Below are positions 33,550-42,505 of a stretch of 64,000 nucleotides of DNA, piece by piece; the stretch's first letter is position 1; each line of letters starts with the position of its first letter. The DNA is from Rhodococcus sp. P-2 (GTDB taxonomy: Bacteria; Actinomycetota; Actinomycetes; Mycobacteriales; Mycobacteriaceae): positions 5,702,053 to 5,766,052 of the forward strand of contig NZ_CP066779.1 of assembly GCF_016598535.1 (NCBI RefSeq). The letters are read 5' to 3'. The notes under the pieces are model-generated. The model saw only the letters and a program-made list of their open reading frames with translations. It ran no database searches and was not told where the DNA came from. The position numbers and the translations under genes were made by a program.

Positions 33550-34368
33550 TCACGGCTTCAGATACACATCGTTGAGTGTGACTGTCCGCAGGTTCCGGCT
33601 CCGGATGATGTCCACCAGTTGCGGATACACGTGGGTCACGGGCAGATAGTTGAGGTGTCCGATCACTATGGCCCGCGGATTGAAGTACTGGTTCGCCATT
33701 TGGAGGATGTACTCCTCGGTGATCAACGAAGAATCCGACAGTGACCCGAACCAGAGGGTGGGCACGGTGTAGCCGACGCTTGCGGCCACGGAATCGACTG
33801 TCGCGTTGTGCCTTCCGTACGGCGGTCGAAAGTACGGCGCCGCGTCCACACCGTAGGTGTTGCGCAGGAACGTTCCGTTCTTCGTCAGCTCGTCGGCGAT
33901 CTGCTGCTTCGACACGGACGTCAGATCCGGGTGCGAGTAGGTGTGATTGCCGAGCTGAATTTGTCCGCTCTCGACCAGCGGTCTCAGAAGTCCGGCGTTT
34001 TCGGTCCACGAGTTGTATTGCCCGTTGACGAAGTACGTCAAACGGATACCGGTGTCTTTTGCGAACTGTGTGTAGAGGCGCACGACTTCGGAGCTGGCCC
34101 CGTCGTCAACCGTCAGGGCGAGCAGATCTCCGCCACCTGGCAGGGCGGTCAACGAACCGCCACCGGGCAGCGGCACCCGGGCAGACGGCGGTGGAGGCGG
34201 CAACAAGGCGGGCGGCAGATCGGGGACAGGCGCGGGGTCCGCTGGTTCGTCGGCTGCGGCGACCGCCGTCCCGACCGAACGTGACGAACAAGCGGTTCCC
34301 ATGGTCACCGCGGCGGTTCCGGTCAGGGTTGCTGCTGCGAGGGCACTGAGGAAGCGTCGGCGGTCCAC
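33550..34368 (-). CDS. Exported NodB-type polysaccharide deacetylase
   Basis: 272 residues from ATG 34368. The signal [13 protein letters not shown] has a twin-arginine look and also a lipobox-like MGTAC at residue 27, so it may be a lipoprotein. A Pro-rich spacer precedes the NodB domain. [10 protein letters not shown] has the catalytic and metal Asp pair, [11 protein letters not shown] the metal His pair, and [10 protein letters not shown] motif 3. [12 protein letters not shown] supplies the final His. It probably removes acetyl groups from peptidoglycan or another cell-wall glycan. It is divergent from the LCP ligase gene, another wall enzyme. Confidence 0.87.
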   Translation of the reverse strand: MDRRRFLSALAAATLTGTAAVTMGTACSSRSVGTAVAAADEPADPAPVPDLPPALLPPPPPSARVPLPGGGSLTALPGGGDLLALTVDDGASSEVVRLYTQFAKDTGIRLTYFVNGQYNSWTENAGLLRPLVESGQIQLGNHTYSHPDLTSVSKQQIADELTKNGTFLRNTYGVDAAPYFRPPYGRHNATVDSVAASVGYTVPTLWFGSLSDSSLITEEYILQMANQYFNPRAIVIGHLNYLPVTHVYPQLVDIIRSRNLRTVTLNDVYLKP

Positions 34369-34439
34369 AGGGCGGAGCCTAGAGCAGATTTGCCCAATTC
34401 GGACTTCATTCTCAGCGTTCTTTCAGCGAATGACCAGCT

Positions 34440-36020
34440 GTGTCCGGTATCGACAGGTTCTACTCAGGAACGGTGGATAGCGTGTCGGCCGTGGAACCGC
34501 GACCTCGACACTCGGCAAGCAGGCACAGGCGTAGGCGTCAACCGCAGCGGTCGACGCTCTCGGTGGGGCGCAAGCTGGCGGCCGCCTCCTTGTCGACGAC
34601 GATTCTGGTGGGCGTCGGAATCGGGTGGTACGTGCAGTCGGATCTCACGTCGGGGCTGTATCGATCGGACGCGCTCTCCGCTCTCGGTGACGACGCCGGC
34701 AGTTCACCAGGCGGGGATACCAACATCTTGTTGATCGGGCTCGACAGTCGTAAAGCGATGGACGGCAGCGATCTGCCGGCAGAGTTCGTCACCGACAAGT
34801 TGCATGCGGGGGACAGCGACGTGGGTGGGTACAACACGAACACGCTTATCCTGCTCCATGTTCCGGGCGACGGCGGCAAGGCCAGTGCGGTGGCGATCCC
34901 ACGCGACGATTACGTCGCGGTGCCCGGCTACGGAATGGCCAAGATCAAGGAAGCCTACGGAATGGCGAAGGCTGACGCGGACGCCAAACTCGTAGCGGAC
35001 GGTGTGACGGATCCTGCTGCGCGAGAACAGCAAGCACGGGAAGTCGGAAGGCGCTCGACATTGACCACCGTGCAAAATCTGCTCAAGGTTCCGATCGATC
35101 ACTTTGCCGAAGTGAACCTGATGGGCTTCTACGACGTCGTCTCGGCTATCGGCCCCGTTCAGGTGTGCCTCAACAATCCGGTGCAGGACGACTTCTCGGG
35201 TGCCAACTTCCCGGCCGGGATCCAGACTCTCGATGCGTCACAGGCACTTTCGTTTGTCCGTCAACGCCACGGTCTCGACAACGGGGACTTGGATCGCACC
35301 CATCGGCAGCAGGCATTCATCAGTGCGGTGATTGCCAACCTGAAGGGCTCCGGCGTCATCGGCAACATTCCGAAGATGACGGCACTCGCCGACGTGGTGA
35401 AGAAGGACGTGGTGATCGATTCCGCCATGGATCCCGTCCGATTCGCTTCTCAGGCAAGCGCTCTCGCGGGTGGGAACATCGACTTCTACACCCTTCCGAT
35501 CGAGGGATACGAGACCGTCGACGGCCAGGACGTCAACACGGTCGATCCGGCGCGTCTGCGTAGTGAAGTGTCGAGGATCTTCGCGGGAGGCGACTCTGCG
35601 TCTGCACCTGCGATGGACACCGCGATCTCGACCGGGAACGAAGTTGTGGACATCCGCAACGGAACCGCGACGGACGGGTTGGGTGCCGCGTTGGCGTCGG
35701 AGATGAAAGCGTCGGGAGTCGAAGTCGGCGAGGTGAGCACCGCACCTCCGACGGCAAAGTCGGTGGTCAGCTATGGGGTCGGCGCCAAAGCCGTCGCAGA
35801 GGCGCTGGCCGAGCAGTTGGGTGTGGTCGCGGTGTCGAACGAGCAGGCAGCGGCCGAATCAGTGTCTGTACTGATCGGCGAGGACAATGCGCAGACCGTG
35901 TTCTCGACTGCTCCGGTGCAACCCGGTCCGTCGGTATCGGCCGGGACCGTTCCCGACACGGGAGCGCAGGGATCACCCATCCGAGCCGACGCGAATGGCG
36001 GCATCCCCTGTGTGGACTAA
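34440..36020 (+). CDS. LytR-CpsA-Psr (LCP) family cell-wall ligase
   Basis: A 526-residue membrane-anchored phosphotransferase that joins arabinogalactan or other polymers to peptidoglycan in this lineage. After an Arg-rich cytosolic start (HRRRRQPQRS) there is one membrane helix (LAAASLSTTILVGVGIGWYV). The LCP domain follows: NILLIGLDSR, DTLILLHV-like NTNTLILLHVP, AIPRDDYV, GMAKIKEAYG and FVRQRHGLDNGDLDRTHRQQ. A C-terminal LytR_C domain (EVVDIRNGTATDGLG) completes it. The start is GTG 34440; GTG 34473 is an alternative. Confidence 0.92.
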   Translation: MSGIDRFYSGTVDSVSAVEPRPRHSASRHRRRRQPQRSTLSVGRKLAAASLSTTILVGVGIGWYVQSDLTSGLYRSDALSALGDDAGSSPGGDTNILLIGLDSRKAMDGSDLPAEFVTDKLHAGDSDVGGYNTNTLILLHVPGDGGKASAVAIPRDDYVAVPGYGMAKIKEAYGMAKADADAKLVADGVTDPAAREQQAREVGRRSTLTTVQNLLKVPIDHFAEVNLMGFYDVVSAIGPVQVCLNNPVQDDFSGANFPAGIQTLDASQALSFVRQRHGLDNGDLDRTHRQQAFISAVIANLKGSGVIGNIPKMTALADVVKKDVVIDSAMDPVRFASQASALAGGNIDFYTLPIEGYETVDGQDVNTVDPARLRSEVSRIFAGGDSASAPAMDTAISTGNEVVDIRNGTATDGLGAALASEMKASGVEVGEVSTAPPTAKSVVSYGVGAKAVAEALAEQLGVVAVSNEQAAAESVSVLIGEDNAQTVFSTAPVQPGPSVSAGTVPDTGAQGSPIRADANGGIPCVD

Positions 36021-36153
36021 CTCTCAGGTAATTCGCACGAAACTCACGCTGACTTCTTCGGTCTGCGGGTCTACATTGGAGAAGTCGAACTCGGTCGGGT
36101 ACTTCACCTTTGGGGTACCTGACTGAGATTGCGTAGTTGAAAGGATCACCGAC
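36021..36153. other. Short intergenic stretch
   Basis: No gene. It contains gaaagga just before the next ATG and probably that gene's promoter. No terminator hairpin was evident after the LCP gene. Confidence 0.4.
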
Positions 36154-36360
36154 ATGGCTACAACAGCAGCGGTACAGAATCCGACACGCTCACGTGCCAG
36201 GACCATGTCCTTGTCCGAGTACGTGGCCGAGCATCCGGCGCAGCGCGTTTTCCCGCCCACGAGTGAGCGGGCGGCCAGGATGGCGATGCTCATCATGTTC
36301 GCCCTGATGGCCGTCACCCTCGTCGTACTGGTACTCGACGAGGCAGGAATTTTCGGATGA
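36154..36360 (+). CDS. Small single-span membrane protein, unknown
   Basis: 68 residues from ATG 36154, with gaaagga ahead. The first 45 residues are basic and soluble (NPTRSRARTMSLSEYVAEHPAQRV), followed by a C-terminal membrane helix (MAMLIMFALMAVTLVVLVLDEAGIFG). A tail-anchored-like protein with no family assigned. It is next to the crotonase gene on the same strand, but the operator palindrome between them suggests separate control. Confidence 0.68.
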   Translation: MATTAAVQNPTRSRARTMSLSEYVAEHPAQRVFPPTSERAARMAMLIMFALMAVTLVVLVLDEAGIFG

Positions 36361-36394
36361 AGGCAGCGGTCTTCGGCTGAGCCCGACCTTTAGT

Positions 36395-36408
36395 TACTCT
36401 TGAGTAAT
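36395..36408. promoter_or_regulatory. 14-bp palindrome TTACTCTTGAGTAA over the crotonase start
   Basis: A perfect TTACTC-TT-GAGTAA palindrome ends on the first two bases of the crotonase ATG (36407). Its size and symmetry suit a TetR-type repressor. A near copy, TTACTCGCGGGTAA, lies at 1134-1147. No TetR gene is in the window. Confidence 0.6.
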
Positions 36409-37237
36409 GACTGAACAGAAGAGCTGGAATGCGTTCACCGTCGAGCGCGAAGACAACATCGCCCAGGTGACGCTGATCGGGCCGAGCAAGGGCAACGCGA
36501 TGGGGCCGGATTTCTGGAGTGAACTCCCCGAAATCTTCGCCGACCTCGACGCCGATCCCGAGGTGCGTGCAATCGTCATCGCCGGTTCCGGCAAGCACTT
36601 CTCGTTCGGCCTGGACCTGCCGGCGATGAGCGGTGAATTCGGTGCCGTCCTCGCGGACAAGGCTCAGGCAGGCCCGCGCACCAAGTTCCACGCCATGATC
36701 AAGCGCATGCAGTCGGGCATCAATGCCGTCGCAGACTGCCGCAAGCCCGTCGTCGCAGCTGTGCAGGGCTGGTGCATCGGCGGCGGCGTCGACCTCATCA
36801 CGGCAGCAGACATCCGCTACGCGAGTGCCGACGCCAAGTTCAGCATCCGCGAGGTCAAGGTCGCGATCGTCGCGGACATGGGCAGCCTCGCGCGTCTGCC
36901 CGCGATCATCGGCGACGGACACCTGCGTGAATTGGCTCTGACCGGCAAGGACATCGACGCAGCGCGCGCGGAGAAGATCGGTCTCGTCAACGACGTGTTC
37001 GAAGACGCCGACGCAGTACTGGCCGCGGCGCGCGCGACCGCCAAGGAGATTGCTCTCAACCCGCCGCTCGTGGTCCACGGCATCAAGGACGTGCTCGATC
37101 ACACCCGCAGCGCGGGCGTGAACGACAGCCTTCGCTACGTCGCGGCCTGGAACGCGGCGTTCCTGCCTTCGCAGGATCTGACCGAGGCCATCACCGCCGT
37201 CTTCCAGAAGCGCCCGCCGGTCTTCCAGGGTGAGTAG
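36407..37237 (+). CDS. Enoyl-CoA hydratase/isomerase family, dienoyl-CoA isomerase-like
   Basis: A 276-residue crotonase. It has SGKHFSFGLDL (oxyanion loop), GWCIGGGVDLITAADIRYA (CoA pocket and second oxyanion Gly) and SIREVKVAIVADMGSLARLP. In the last segment Glu149 and Asp157 are eight residues apart, as are the catalytic Glu/Asp pair of delta3,5-delta2,4-dienoyl-CoA isomerase. Function in degrading unsaturated fatty acids is therefore more likely than plain hydration. The ATG at 36407 overlaps a palindrome, and no ribosome-binding site is seen, so the transcript may be leaderless. A shared terminator follows. Confidence 0.88.
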   Translation: MTEQKSWNAFTVEREDNIAQVTLIGPSKGNAMGPDFWSELPEIFADLDADPEVRAIVIAGSGKHFSFGLDLPAMSGEFGAVLADKAQAGPRTKFHAMIKRMQSGINAVADCRKPVVAAVQGWCIGGGVDLITAADIRYASADAKFSIREVKVAIVADMGSLARLPAIIGDGHLRELALTGKDIDAARAEKIGLVNDVFEDADAVLAAARATAKEIALNPPLVVHGIKDVLDHTRSAGVNDSLRYVAAWNAAFLPSQDLTEAITAVFQKRPPVFQGE

Positions 37238-37264
37238 GAACTGCAAGGGCGAGTAAAAACAGCA

Positions 37265-37304
37265 CAAAAAATCCCCGCACATCTTCCGATGTGCGGGGAT
37301 TTCT
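37265..37304. terminator. Bidirectional Rho-independent terminator
   Basis: Stem aatccccgcacat/atgtgcggggatt, loop cttccg, flanked by aaaaa on the left and ttctgc on the right. It serves the crotonase (+) and the convergent ppa gene (-). Confidence 0.92.
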
Positions 37305-37325
37305 GCAAGGCCTGAGAACTCGAGC

Positions 37326-37817
37326 TCAGTGACCGCCGTCGGCAGCGAGACGCTTGATCGAAGCCTCGATCTCGGCCTCTGCCTCGGCGCGGCCGACCCA
37401 GTTGGCTGCCTCGACGTGCTTGTTCGGCTCGAGGTCCTTGTAGTGGACGAAGAAGTGCTTGATCGCGTCGAGCTCGAACTGTGAGATGTCACCCAGATCC
37501 TGGATGTGATCCCAGCGGGGGTCGCCGGCCGGAACGCAGAGGACCTTGTCGTCTCCGCCGGCCTCGTCGACCATCTTGAACATCGCGACTGCGCGAGCCT
37601 CGACGATGACGCCGGGGAAGACCGACTCGGGGAGCAGGACCATGGCGTCGAGCGGATCGCCGTCCTCACCCAGGGTGTTTTCGATGAAGCCGTAGTCGGC
37701 CGGGTAGCCGAAAGCTGTGTAGAGGTAGCGATCGAGTTTGACGCGACCGGTTACGTGGTCGACCTCGTACTTGTTGCGCTGACCCTTGGGGATCTCGATG
37801 GTGACGTCGAACTCCAC
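37326..37817 (-). CDS. ppa: Inorganic pyrophosphatase
   Basis: A 163-residue family I soluble pyrophosphatase that hydrolyses PPi to two phosphates and pulls biosynthetic reactions forward. It shows [45 protein letters not shown] (the acidic metal-binding cluster with signature Asp-Gly-Asp-Pro-Leu-Asp) and [14 protein letters not shown]. The start is GTG 37817, giving the normal family length; the frame runs on upstream but without homology. It is divergent from dacB, with 103 bases between, as in mycobacteria. Confidence 0.97.
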   Translation of the reverse strand: MEFDVTIEIPKGQRNKYEVDHVTGRVKLDRYLYTAFGYPADYGFIENTLGEDGDPLDAMVLLPESVFPGVIVEARAVAMFKMVDEAGGDDKVLCVPAGDPRWDHIQDLGDISQFELDAIKHFFVHYKDLEPNKHVEAANWVGRAEAEAEIEASIKRLAADGGH

Positions 37818-37920
37818 GCCGATTCCTCGCTGTCGTGTCGGTAATGATTCGTCGGAAGGATATCGGGTCAAGGATAAGGTTGCCTGACCACCCAGTAGGC
37901 AGAGCACAGACGGAGGGGCG

Positions 37921-39330
37921 TTGGCGGGCCAAGGAAAGAAGAAGATCGGCTCGTTGGAAGAGAGTCGACGGCGTAACTTCCGCATCCTTCTGGCGGTCGG
38001 TGCAGTTGTTGTACTGGCCGTCGCCGGAGTTGTCGTCGTGAAACTCGGTACGTCGAACGACACTGCCGGCAGTGCGACCGTGACTACGTCGCCGCAGCCT
38101 GCGCTCGTGACGCCGTCACCTCAGGTGGTGCCCGTCCCGACGGACGCACCGATCCCCAGCGCGTCGGGAATCGCTGCGGCGATCGGCCCGGCCGTGGCCA
38201 ACCCGGATCTGGGGAAGTTCACCGGAGTCGTGGCTGACGCATTGACCGGCAACGTTCTGTGGAGCGCAGACCCGTCGACGCCGATGACGCCTGCGTCCAC
38301 GACGAAGGTGCTCACCGCATCGGCGGCATTGCTGAAGTTGCCGCTCGACCACAGGCTGTCCACGACGGTGGTGCCCGGATCGAGCCCCGGCCAGATCGTT
38401 CTGGTCGGCGGCGGGGACCCGACGCTGACGGCGACGCCGAAGGGGCAGAGCGGGTACTACGCCAACGCCGCTCACATCGCGGATCTCGTCGACCAGATCA
38501 AGGCTGCCGGTACGCCGGTGACCAGCGTCGTCGTGGACTCGAGTTTGTTCAAGGGGGACAACATGGCCACCGGCTGGTTCCCCGCTGACATTGCCGCGGG
38601 CTACATCACTCCGATCGAATCGGTGATGATCGAAGGCGGTCGGTACGACGGCACTCAAGACGAGTCGCCCCGTTCGGAGACTCCCGCGTTGGACGCGGGC
38701 AAGGTCCTCGCTCAGGCACTCGGCGTCGATCCCGCCAACGTGAGTCTCGGCGCGGCGCCTGCCGGTGCCAAGCCGATCGCCACTGTGCAGTCGGCGCCGC
38801 TGAGCGACCGGCTGCTGCAGATGATGGAACATTCCGACAACGTGCTCGCCGAGACCATCGGGCGTGAGGTCGCGATTGCCTCCGGAATCGAAGCCTCGTT
38901 CACCGGAGCCGTCGACGCGACCGGTAAGACCTTGCAGGCGGCCGGGTTCGACTACACCGGAGTTTCGCTGCACGATTCCAGCGGACTGTCCGTCGACGAT
39001 CTCATTCCCGCTCAGGTACTCGATCGCGTCATGACGGCTGCGGCCGGTGACGGTGATCCGAAGCTTCGTCCGCTGCTGGACTACCTTCCGGTGGCCGGCG
39101 GAACGGGAAGTTTGTCCGACCGCTACGCGTCCGGAAACCGAACCGGTGCGGGTTGGGTACGCGCCAAGACGGGAACTCTCTCGACGGCCAGCGCGTTGTC
39201 AGGATTCGTGGTCGATCAGAACGGGCGAGTGCTCACCTTCGCACTGATGTCCAATGACCGGCCGCCAGAAGTGAGCCGTCCTGCCCTGGACGCGATTGCC
39301 GGAGCATTGAGGAATTGCGGGTGCCAATAG
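37921..39330 (+). CDS. dacB: D-alanyl-D-alanine carboxypeptidase/endopeptidase (PBP4 class)
   Basis: A 469-residue penicillin-binding protein that trims peptidoglycan cross-links. An N-terminal membrane anchor ([22 protein letters not shown], about 25-46) is followed by a Thr/Pro-rich spacer. The three active-site motifs are S126-T-T-K129 (PASTTKVLT), S305-D-N ([11 protein letters not shown]) and K416-T-G (VRAKTGTLS). The start is TTG 37921 after ggagggg; no better start exists. Its stop overlaps the GTG of the metalloprotease, beginning a tightly packed operon through hpt. Confidence 0.93.
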   Translation: MAGQGKKKIGSLEESRRRNFRILLAVGAVVVLAVAGVVVVKLGTSNDTAGSATVTTSPQPALVTPSPQVVPVPTDAPIPSASGIAAAIGPAVANPDLGKFTGVVADALTGNVLWSADPSTPMTPASTTKVLTASAALLKLPLDHRLSTTVVPGSSPGQIVLVGGGDPTLTATPKGQSGYYANAAHIADLVDQIKAAGTPVTSVVVDSSLFKGDNMATGWFPADIAAGYITPIESVMIEGGRYDGTQDESPRSETPALDAGKVLAQALGVDPANVSLGAAPAGAKPIATVQSAPLSDRLLQMMEHSDNVLAETIGREVAIASGIEASFTGAVDATGKTLQAAGFDYTGVSLHDSSGLSVDDLIPAQVLDRVMTAAAGDGDPKLRPLLDYLPVAGGTGSLSDRYASGNRTGAGWVRAKTGTLSTASALSGFVVDQNGRVLTFALMSNDRPPEVSRPALDAIAGALRNCGCQ

Positions 39331-40403
39331 TGGCCGAAAAGACTCCACACGATGATGAATCCTCGGCTCCGCTCGGTGGTGCCGTCGACTGGAGTCTTGC
39401 CGCCAAAGCCGGGATAAAACTGGCGCGCGGCGGCCCCGCGATGTCTCGCTACACGGCCGAAACGGCAACCGCAGAACTCGCCGAAGCGTCCAAGCGTGCA
39501 GAACTGCCGGTTCGTGAGGTGACCGGTTTGGCCGACGGCCTACCGGTCCCGGCCGCTGACGTGCTCGACCGGGCCGGGTGGATCACGGCGGCCTCGCGGT
39601 CGATGGCGCATCTCACCGGCGCCGACCCCGACGGCAGTGGCAATCTCATCGTCGGAAAGCCGGCGGGCTTGCAGGCCGGAGCAATGCTGGCGTACCTGTC
39701 TTCGGCGATCCTCGGGCAGTACGACCCGTTCACCGGCGAGCACGGCACGCTGCTCCTGGTCACACCGAACATCGTCTCCGTCGAACGGTCCCTTCGGCTG
39801 AATCCGAGTGACTTTCGGTTGTGGGTCTGCCTGCACGAGGTCACTCACCGGGTCCAGTTCTCTTCCTCGCCGTGGCTCGCGGAGTACATGAAGGAATCCG
39901 TCGAAACGCTCGGAGCGACGGTGGACGAGTCGATGACCGACGTCGTCGGGCGCCTCGCCGCCGAGCTGCGTTCGCGGAAGGAACCCGACTCCAGTGACGG
40001 TGCGACGGCGGGCGGGATCATCGGCCTGCTGCGTGCCTCGCAGGCAGAACCCCAGCGTGACGCGCTGGATCGGATGCTCGTGCTCGGCACCCTCCTCGAA
40101 GGGCATGCCGACCACGTGATGGACGCCGTCGGCCCTGCCGTGGTGCCGTCGGTGGCCACTATCCGCGCAGCCTTCGACAAGCGTCGGCAGCGCAAGTCCA
40201 ACCCCGTGCAGCGGATCATCAAGATGCTGCTCGGCATGGACGCCAAGATGGCGCAGTACGTACGCGGCAAGGCCTTCGTCGACGCGGTGGTCCTCAAGGT
40301 CGGCATGGAGCAGTTCAACACCATCTGGGCCGGGCCCGAGACCTTGCCGTTGCTCGACGAGATCGACAATCCCGACGCGTGGGTAAAGCGCGTTCTCGGC
40401 TAG
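39330..40403 (+). CDS. Zinc-dependent metalloprotease, DUF2342 family
   Basis: A 357-residue protein of the actinobacterial DUF2342 family (sometimes named F420-biosynthesis-associated). The zinc motif is H169-E-V-T-H173 (WVCLHEVTHRVQF). The second conserved block GTLLEGHADHVMDAVG supplies the third ligand (Glu-Gly-His). The start is GTG 39330, overlapping the dacB stop (TAGTG); TTG 39315 would extend it by five residues. The substrate is unknown. tilS follows with no gap. Confidence 0.9.
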   Translation: MAEKTPHDDESSAPLGGAVDWSLAAKAGIKLARGGPAMSRYTAETATAELAEASKRAELPVREVTGLADGLPVPAADVLDRAGWITAASRSMAHLTGADPDGSGNLIVGKPAGLQAGAMLAYLSSAILGQYDPFTGEHGTLLLVTPNIVSVERSLRLNPSDFRLWVCLHEVTHRVQFSSSPWLAEYMKESVETLGATVDESMTDVVGRLAAELRSRKEPDSSDGATAGGIIGLLRASQAEPQRDALDRMLVLGTLLEGHADHVMDAVGPAVVPSVATIRAAFDKRRQRKSNPVQRIIKMLLGMDAKMAQYVRGKAFVDAVVLKVGMEQFNTIWAGPETLPLLDEIDNPDAWVKRVLG

Positions 40404-41381
40404 ATGCTGCTGCCTGAGACGCCTGCCCTACTCGCGTTGCGACAGGCTGTGCGGGCGTGGACGGTCGCATACGAGCCACGACGCCGTGTGGTCGTCGCCC
40501 TGTCCGGGGGAGCCGATTCGTTGGCGCTGACCGCAGCAGCCGTGGCGGAAACCGATTCTGTCGACGCGTTGATCGTGGACCATCGACTACAAGACGGCTC
40601 CGATGCCGTCGCACGCTCGGCCGCGGATCAGGCGCTGGCGCTGGGTTGCCGGACCGCGACGGTGCTGACCGTCGACGTAGCCGATGGTGGGAGTCTCGAG
40701 GCCGCAGCGCGTGAGGCTCGGTACAACGCCCTGCGCGACGCCAGGACTGACCTCCCGGTTCTACTCGGACACACGCTCGACGATCAAGCAGAGACCGTCC
40801 TTCTCGGACTATCCCGCGGGTCCGGTGGGCGATCGATTCAGGGTATGGCGGCATTCGACGCCCCCTGGGGACGGCCGCTGCTCGGCATCCGTCGATCGGT
40901 GACCAGGGCGGCCTGCGTCGACCTGGGAATCACGCCGTGGGAGGACCCGCACAACGACAATCCCGAGTTCACTCGTGTCCGTCTGCGGCACGAGGCGTTG
41001 CCGCTACTCGAAGAAATTCTCGGTGGGGGAGTTCCCGAGGCGTTGGCCCGAACCGCGACGCAGTTACGTGAGGACGGCGAGGCGCTCGACGAGTACGCCG
41101 AGGCCCTACTCCTACGGGTTGTCGTCGACGGAGAAGTGGAAGTGGACACACTTGCCGAAGCCCCCACCGCAATCCGTCGACGCGCTCTACGGGCCTGGTT
41201 ACTGCAAGGCGGCGCAAAAGCATTGACCGACAAACAATTACGCGCGGTCGACGCTCTGGTGATCGACTGGCGGGGGCAAGGCGGCGTCGCGATCGGGGGC
41301 GGAACACCGGAGGCGAGGTTGGTGGCGGCCCGGCGACGTGGCAGGCTGATCCTCGGATTCGAAGACCGACGAAGGGTTTGA
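40404..41381 (+). CDS. tilS: tRNA(Ile)-lysidine synthase
   Basis: A 325-residue ATP-dependent ligase that converts C34 of the CAU-anticodon isoleucine tRNA to lysidine. The PP-loop is LSGGADSLAL at residues 33-42, Ala being a common third position. DHRLQDGS and LLGHTLDDQAETVLLGLSRGSGGRSIQGM are further family blocks, as is the AEALLLRVV-to-end substrate domain. The start ATG 40404 follows the previous stop directly. It is the essential partner of hpt in the conserved tilS-hpt-ftsH order. Confidence 0.95.
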   Translation: MLLPETPALLALRQAVRAWTVAYEPRRRVVVALSGGADSLALTAAAVAETDSVDALIVDHRLQDGSDAVARSAADQALALGCRTATVLTVDVADGGSLEAAAREARYNALRDARTDLPVLLGHTLDDQAETVLLGLSRGSGGRSIQGMAAFDAPWGRPLLGIRRSVTRAACVDLGITPWEDPHNDNPEFTRVRLRHEALPLLEEILGGGVPEALARTATQLREDGEALDEYAEALLLRVVVDGEVEVDTLAEAPTAIRRRALRAWLLQGGAKALTDKQLRAVDALVIDWRGQGGVAIGGGTPEARLVAARRRGRLILGFEDRRRV

Positions 41382-41384
41382 CGC

Positions 41385-41939
41385 GTGTACGAGGGCGACA
41401 TCGCATCGGTACTGATCTCCGAAGAACAGATCCGTGCTCGAACGGCGGAACTGGCTGAGGACATCGCCAAGCGTTACCCGACAGGCGCCCCCGAAGGGGA
41501 TCTCCTGCTGATCGGCGTCCTCAAAGGTGCGGTCTTCTTCATGACCGACTTCGCCCGCGCCCTGCCGATCCCGTCGCAGATGGAATTCATGGCCGTCAGC
41601 TCTTACGGATCCTCGACCTCGTCTTCGGGCGTCGTCCGCATCCTCAAGGACCTCGACAAGGACATCGCCGGTCGCCACGTGCTGATCGTCGAGGACATCA
41701 TCGACTCCGGTCTGACGCTGTCGTGGTTGATGCGCAACCTCAAGACTCGTAACCCCGCTTCGCTCGAGGTCGTCACCTTGCTCCGCAAGCCTGACGCGGT
41801 CAAGATCGACGTCGACGTCCGGGACGTGGGCTTCGACATCCCCAACGAGTTCGTCGTCGGTTACGGCCTCGACTACGCCGAGCGGTACCGCGATCTGCCG
41901 TACATCGGCACCCTGGACCCCGAGGTCTACGGCGGCTGA
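41385..41939 (+). CDS. hpt: Hypoxanthine phosphoribosyltransferase
   Basis: A 184-residue purine salvage enzyme making IMP (and probably GMP) from base and [22 protein letters not shown] has the Leu-Lys pair before the PPi loop. [17 protein letters not shown] is the flexible loop, and [14 protein letters not shown] (Glu103-Asp104) the PRPP motif. [29 protein letters not shown] binds the base. The start is GTG 41385, three bases after tilS. In mycobacteria ftsH usually lies further on; here about 7.7 kb is interposed. Confidence 0.96.
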   Translation: MYEGDIASVLISEEQIRARTAELAEDIAKRYPTGAPEGDLLLIGVLKGAVFFMTDFARALPIPSQMEFMAVSSYGSSTSSSGVVRILKDLDKDIAGRHVLIVEDIIDSGLTLSWLMRNLKTRNPASLEVVTLLRKPDAVKIDVDVRDVGFDIPNEFVVGYGLDYAERYRDLPYIGTLDPEVYGG

Positions 41940-42038
41940 GCCTGCTCGCCGGTAACACCACTGACTCGTGCACCGATAGCGTCGCTGTCGCCTTCGACCG
42001 TGGAGGCAACTTGGACGAGCACGGAGGTATCGGGCCTG

Positions 42039-42416
42039 ATGGGTCTCATGGACGGGTTGATCGGTAACGCTGGAAAAATCGATCCCGCTGCGGCGCACCA
42101 CGAATACGCACGTCTGCTCGGCCACGGCGAGCAGGTTCATGCGGCGTATCAGTTGGTTCGCGACGCATTTCTGTTCACGAATCGGCGACTCTTGATGGTC
42201 GACAAGCAGGGGCTGACGGGCCGCAAGATCGAGTACCACAGTGTGCCGTACCGGTCGATCACCCACTTCGCGGTCGAGACAGCCGGAACCTTCGATCTCG
42301 ACGCCGAGCTGAAGATCTGGATCTCGGGGAACGCGACACCGATCCAGAAACAGTTCACCAAGCAGGTCGACATCTACGAAGTCCAGGCGATCCTGTCGCA
42401 TTTCGTCGTGTCCTGA
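42039..42416 (+). CDS. Bacterial PH-domain protein
   Basis: A 125-residue protein fitting the bacterial pleckstrin-homology fold (bPH_1/YvbH type). GEQVHAAYQLVRDAFLFTNRRLLMVDKQGLTGRKIEYHSVPYRSITHF is the beta-sheet core, ending with the helix DIYEVQAILSHFV. I use ATG 42039 (ATG 42048 also possible); the frame extends upstream to 42000. The function is unknown: such proteins may bind ligands or membranes. It lies just before the ATPase/HEPN genes but has its own spacing. Confidence 0.82.
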   Translation: MGLMDGLIGNAGKIDPAAAHHEYARLLGHGEQVHAAYQLVRDAFLFTNRRLLMVDKQGLTGRKIEYHSVPYRSITHFAVETAGTFDLDAELKIWISGNATPIQKQFTKQVDIYEVQAILSHFVVS

Positions 42417-42505
42417 CGGACAGCTGAGCGCCCTCGCCGCGACGTACTGTCGGTCCCATATGAAACCGTTGGGTCGGTTGGGATCGACGAGGCGAGGGAG
42501 TTCTG

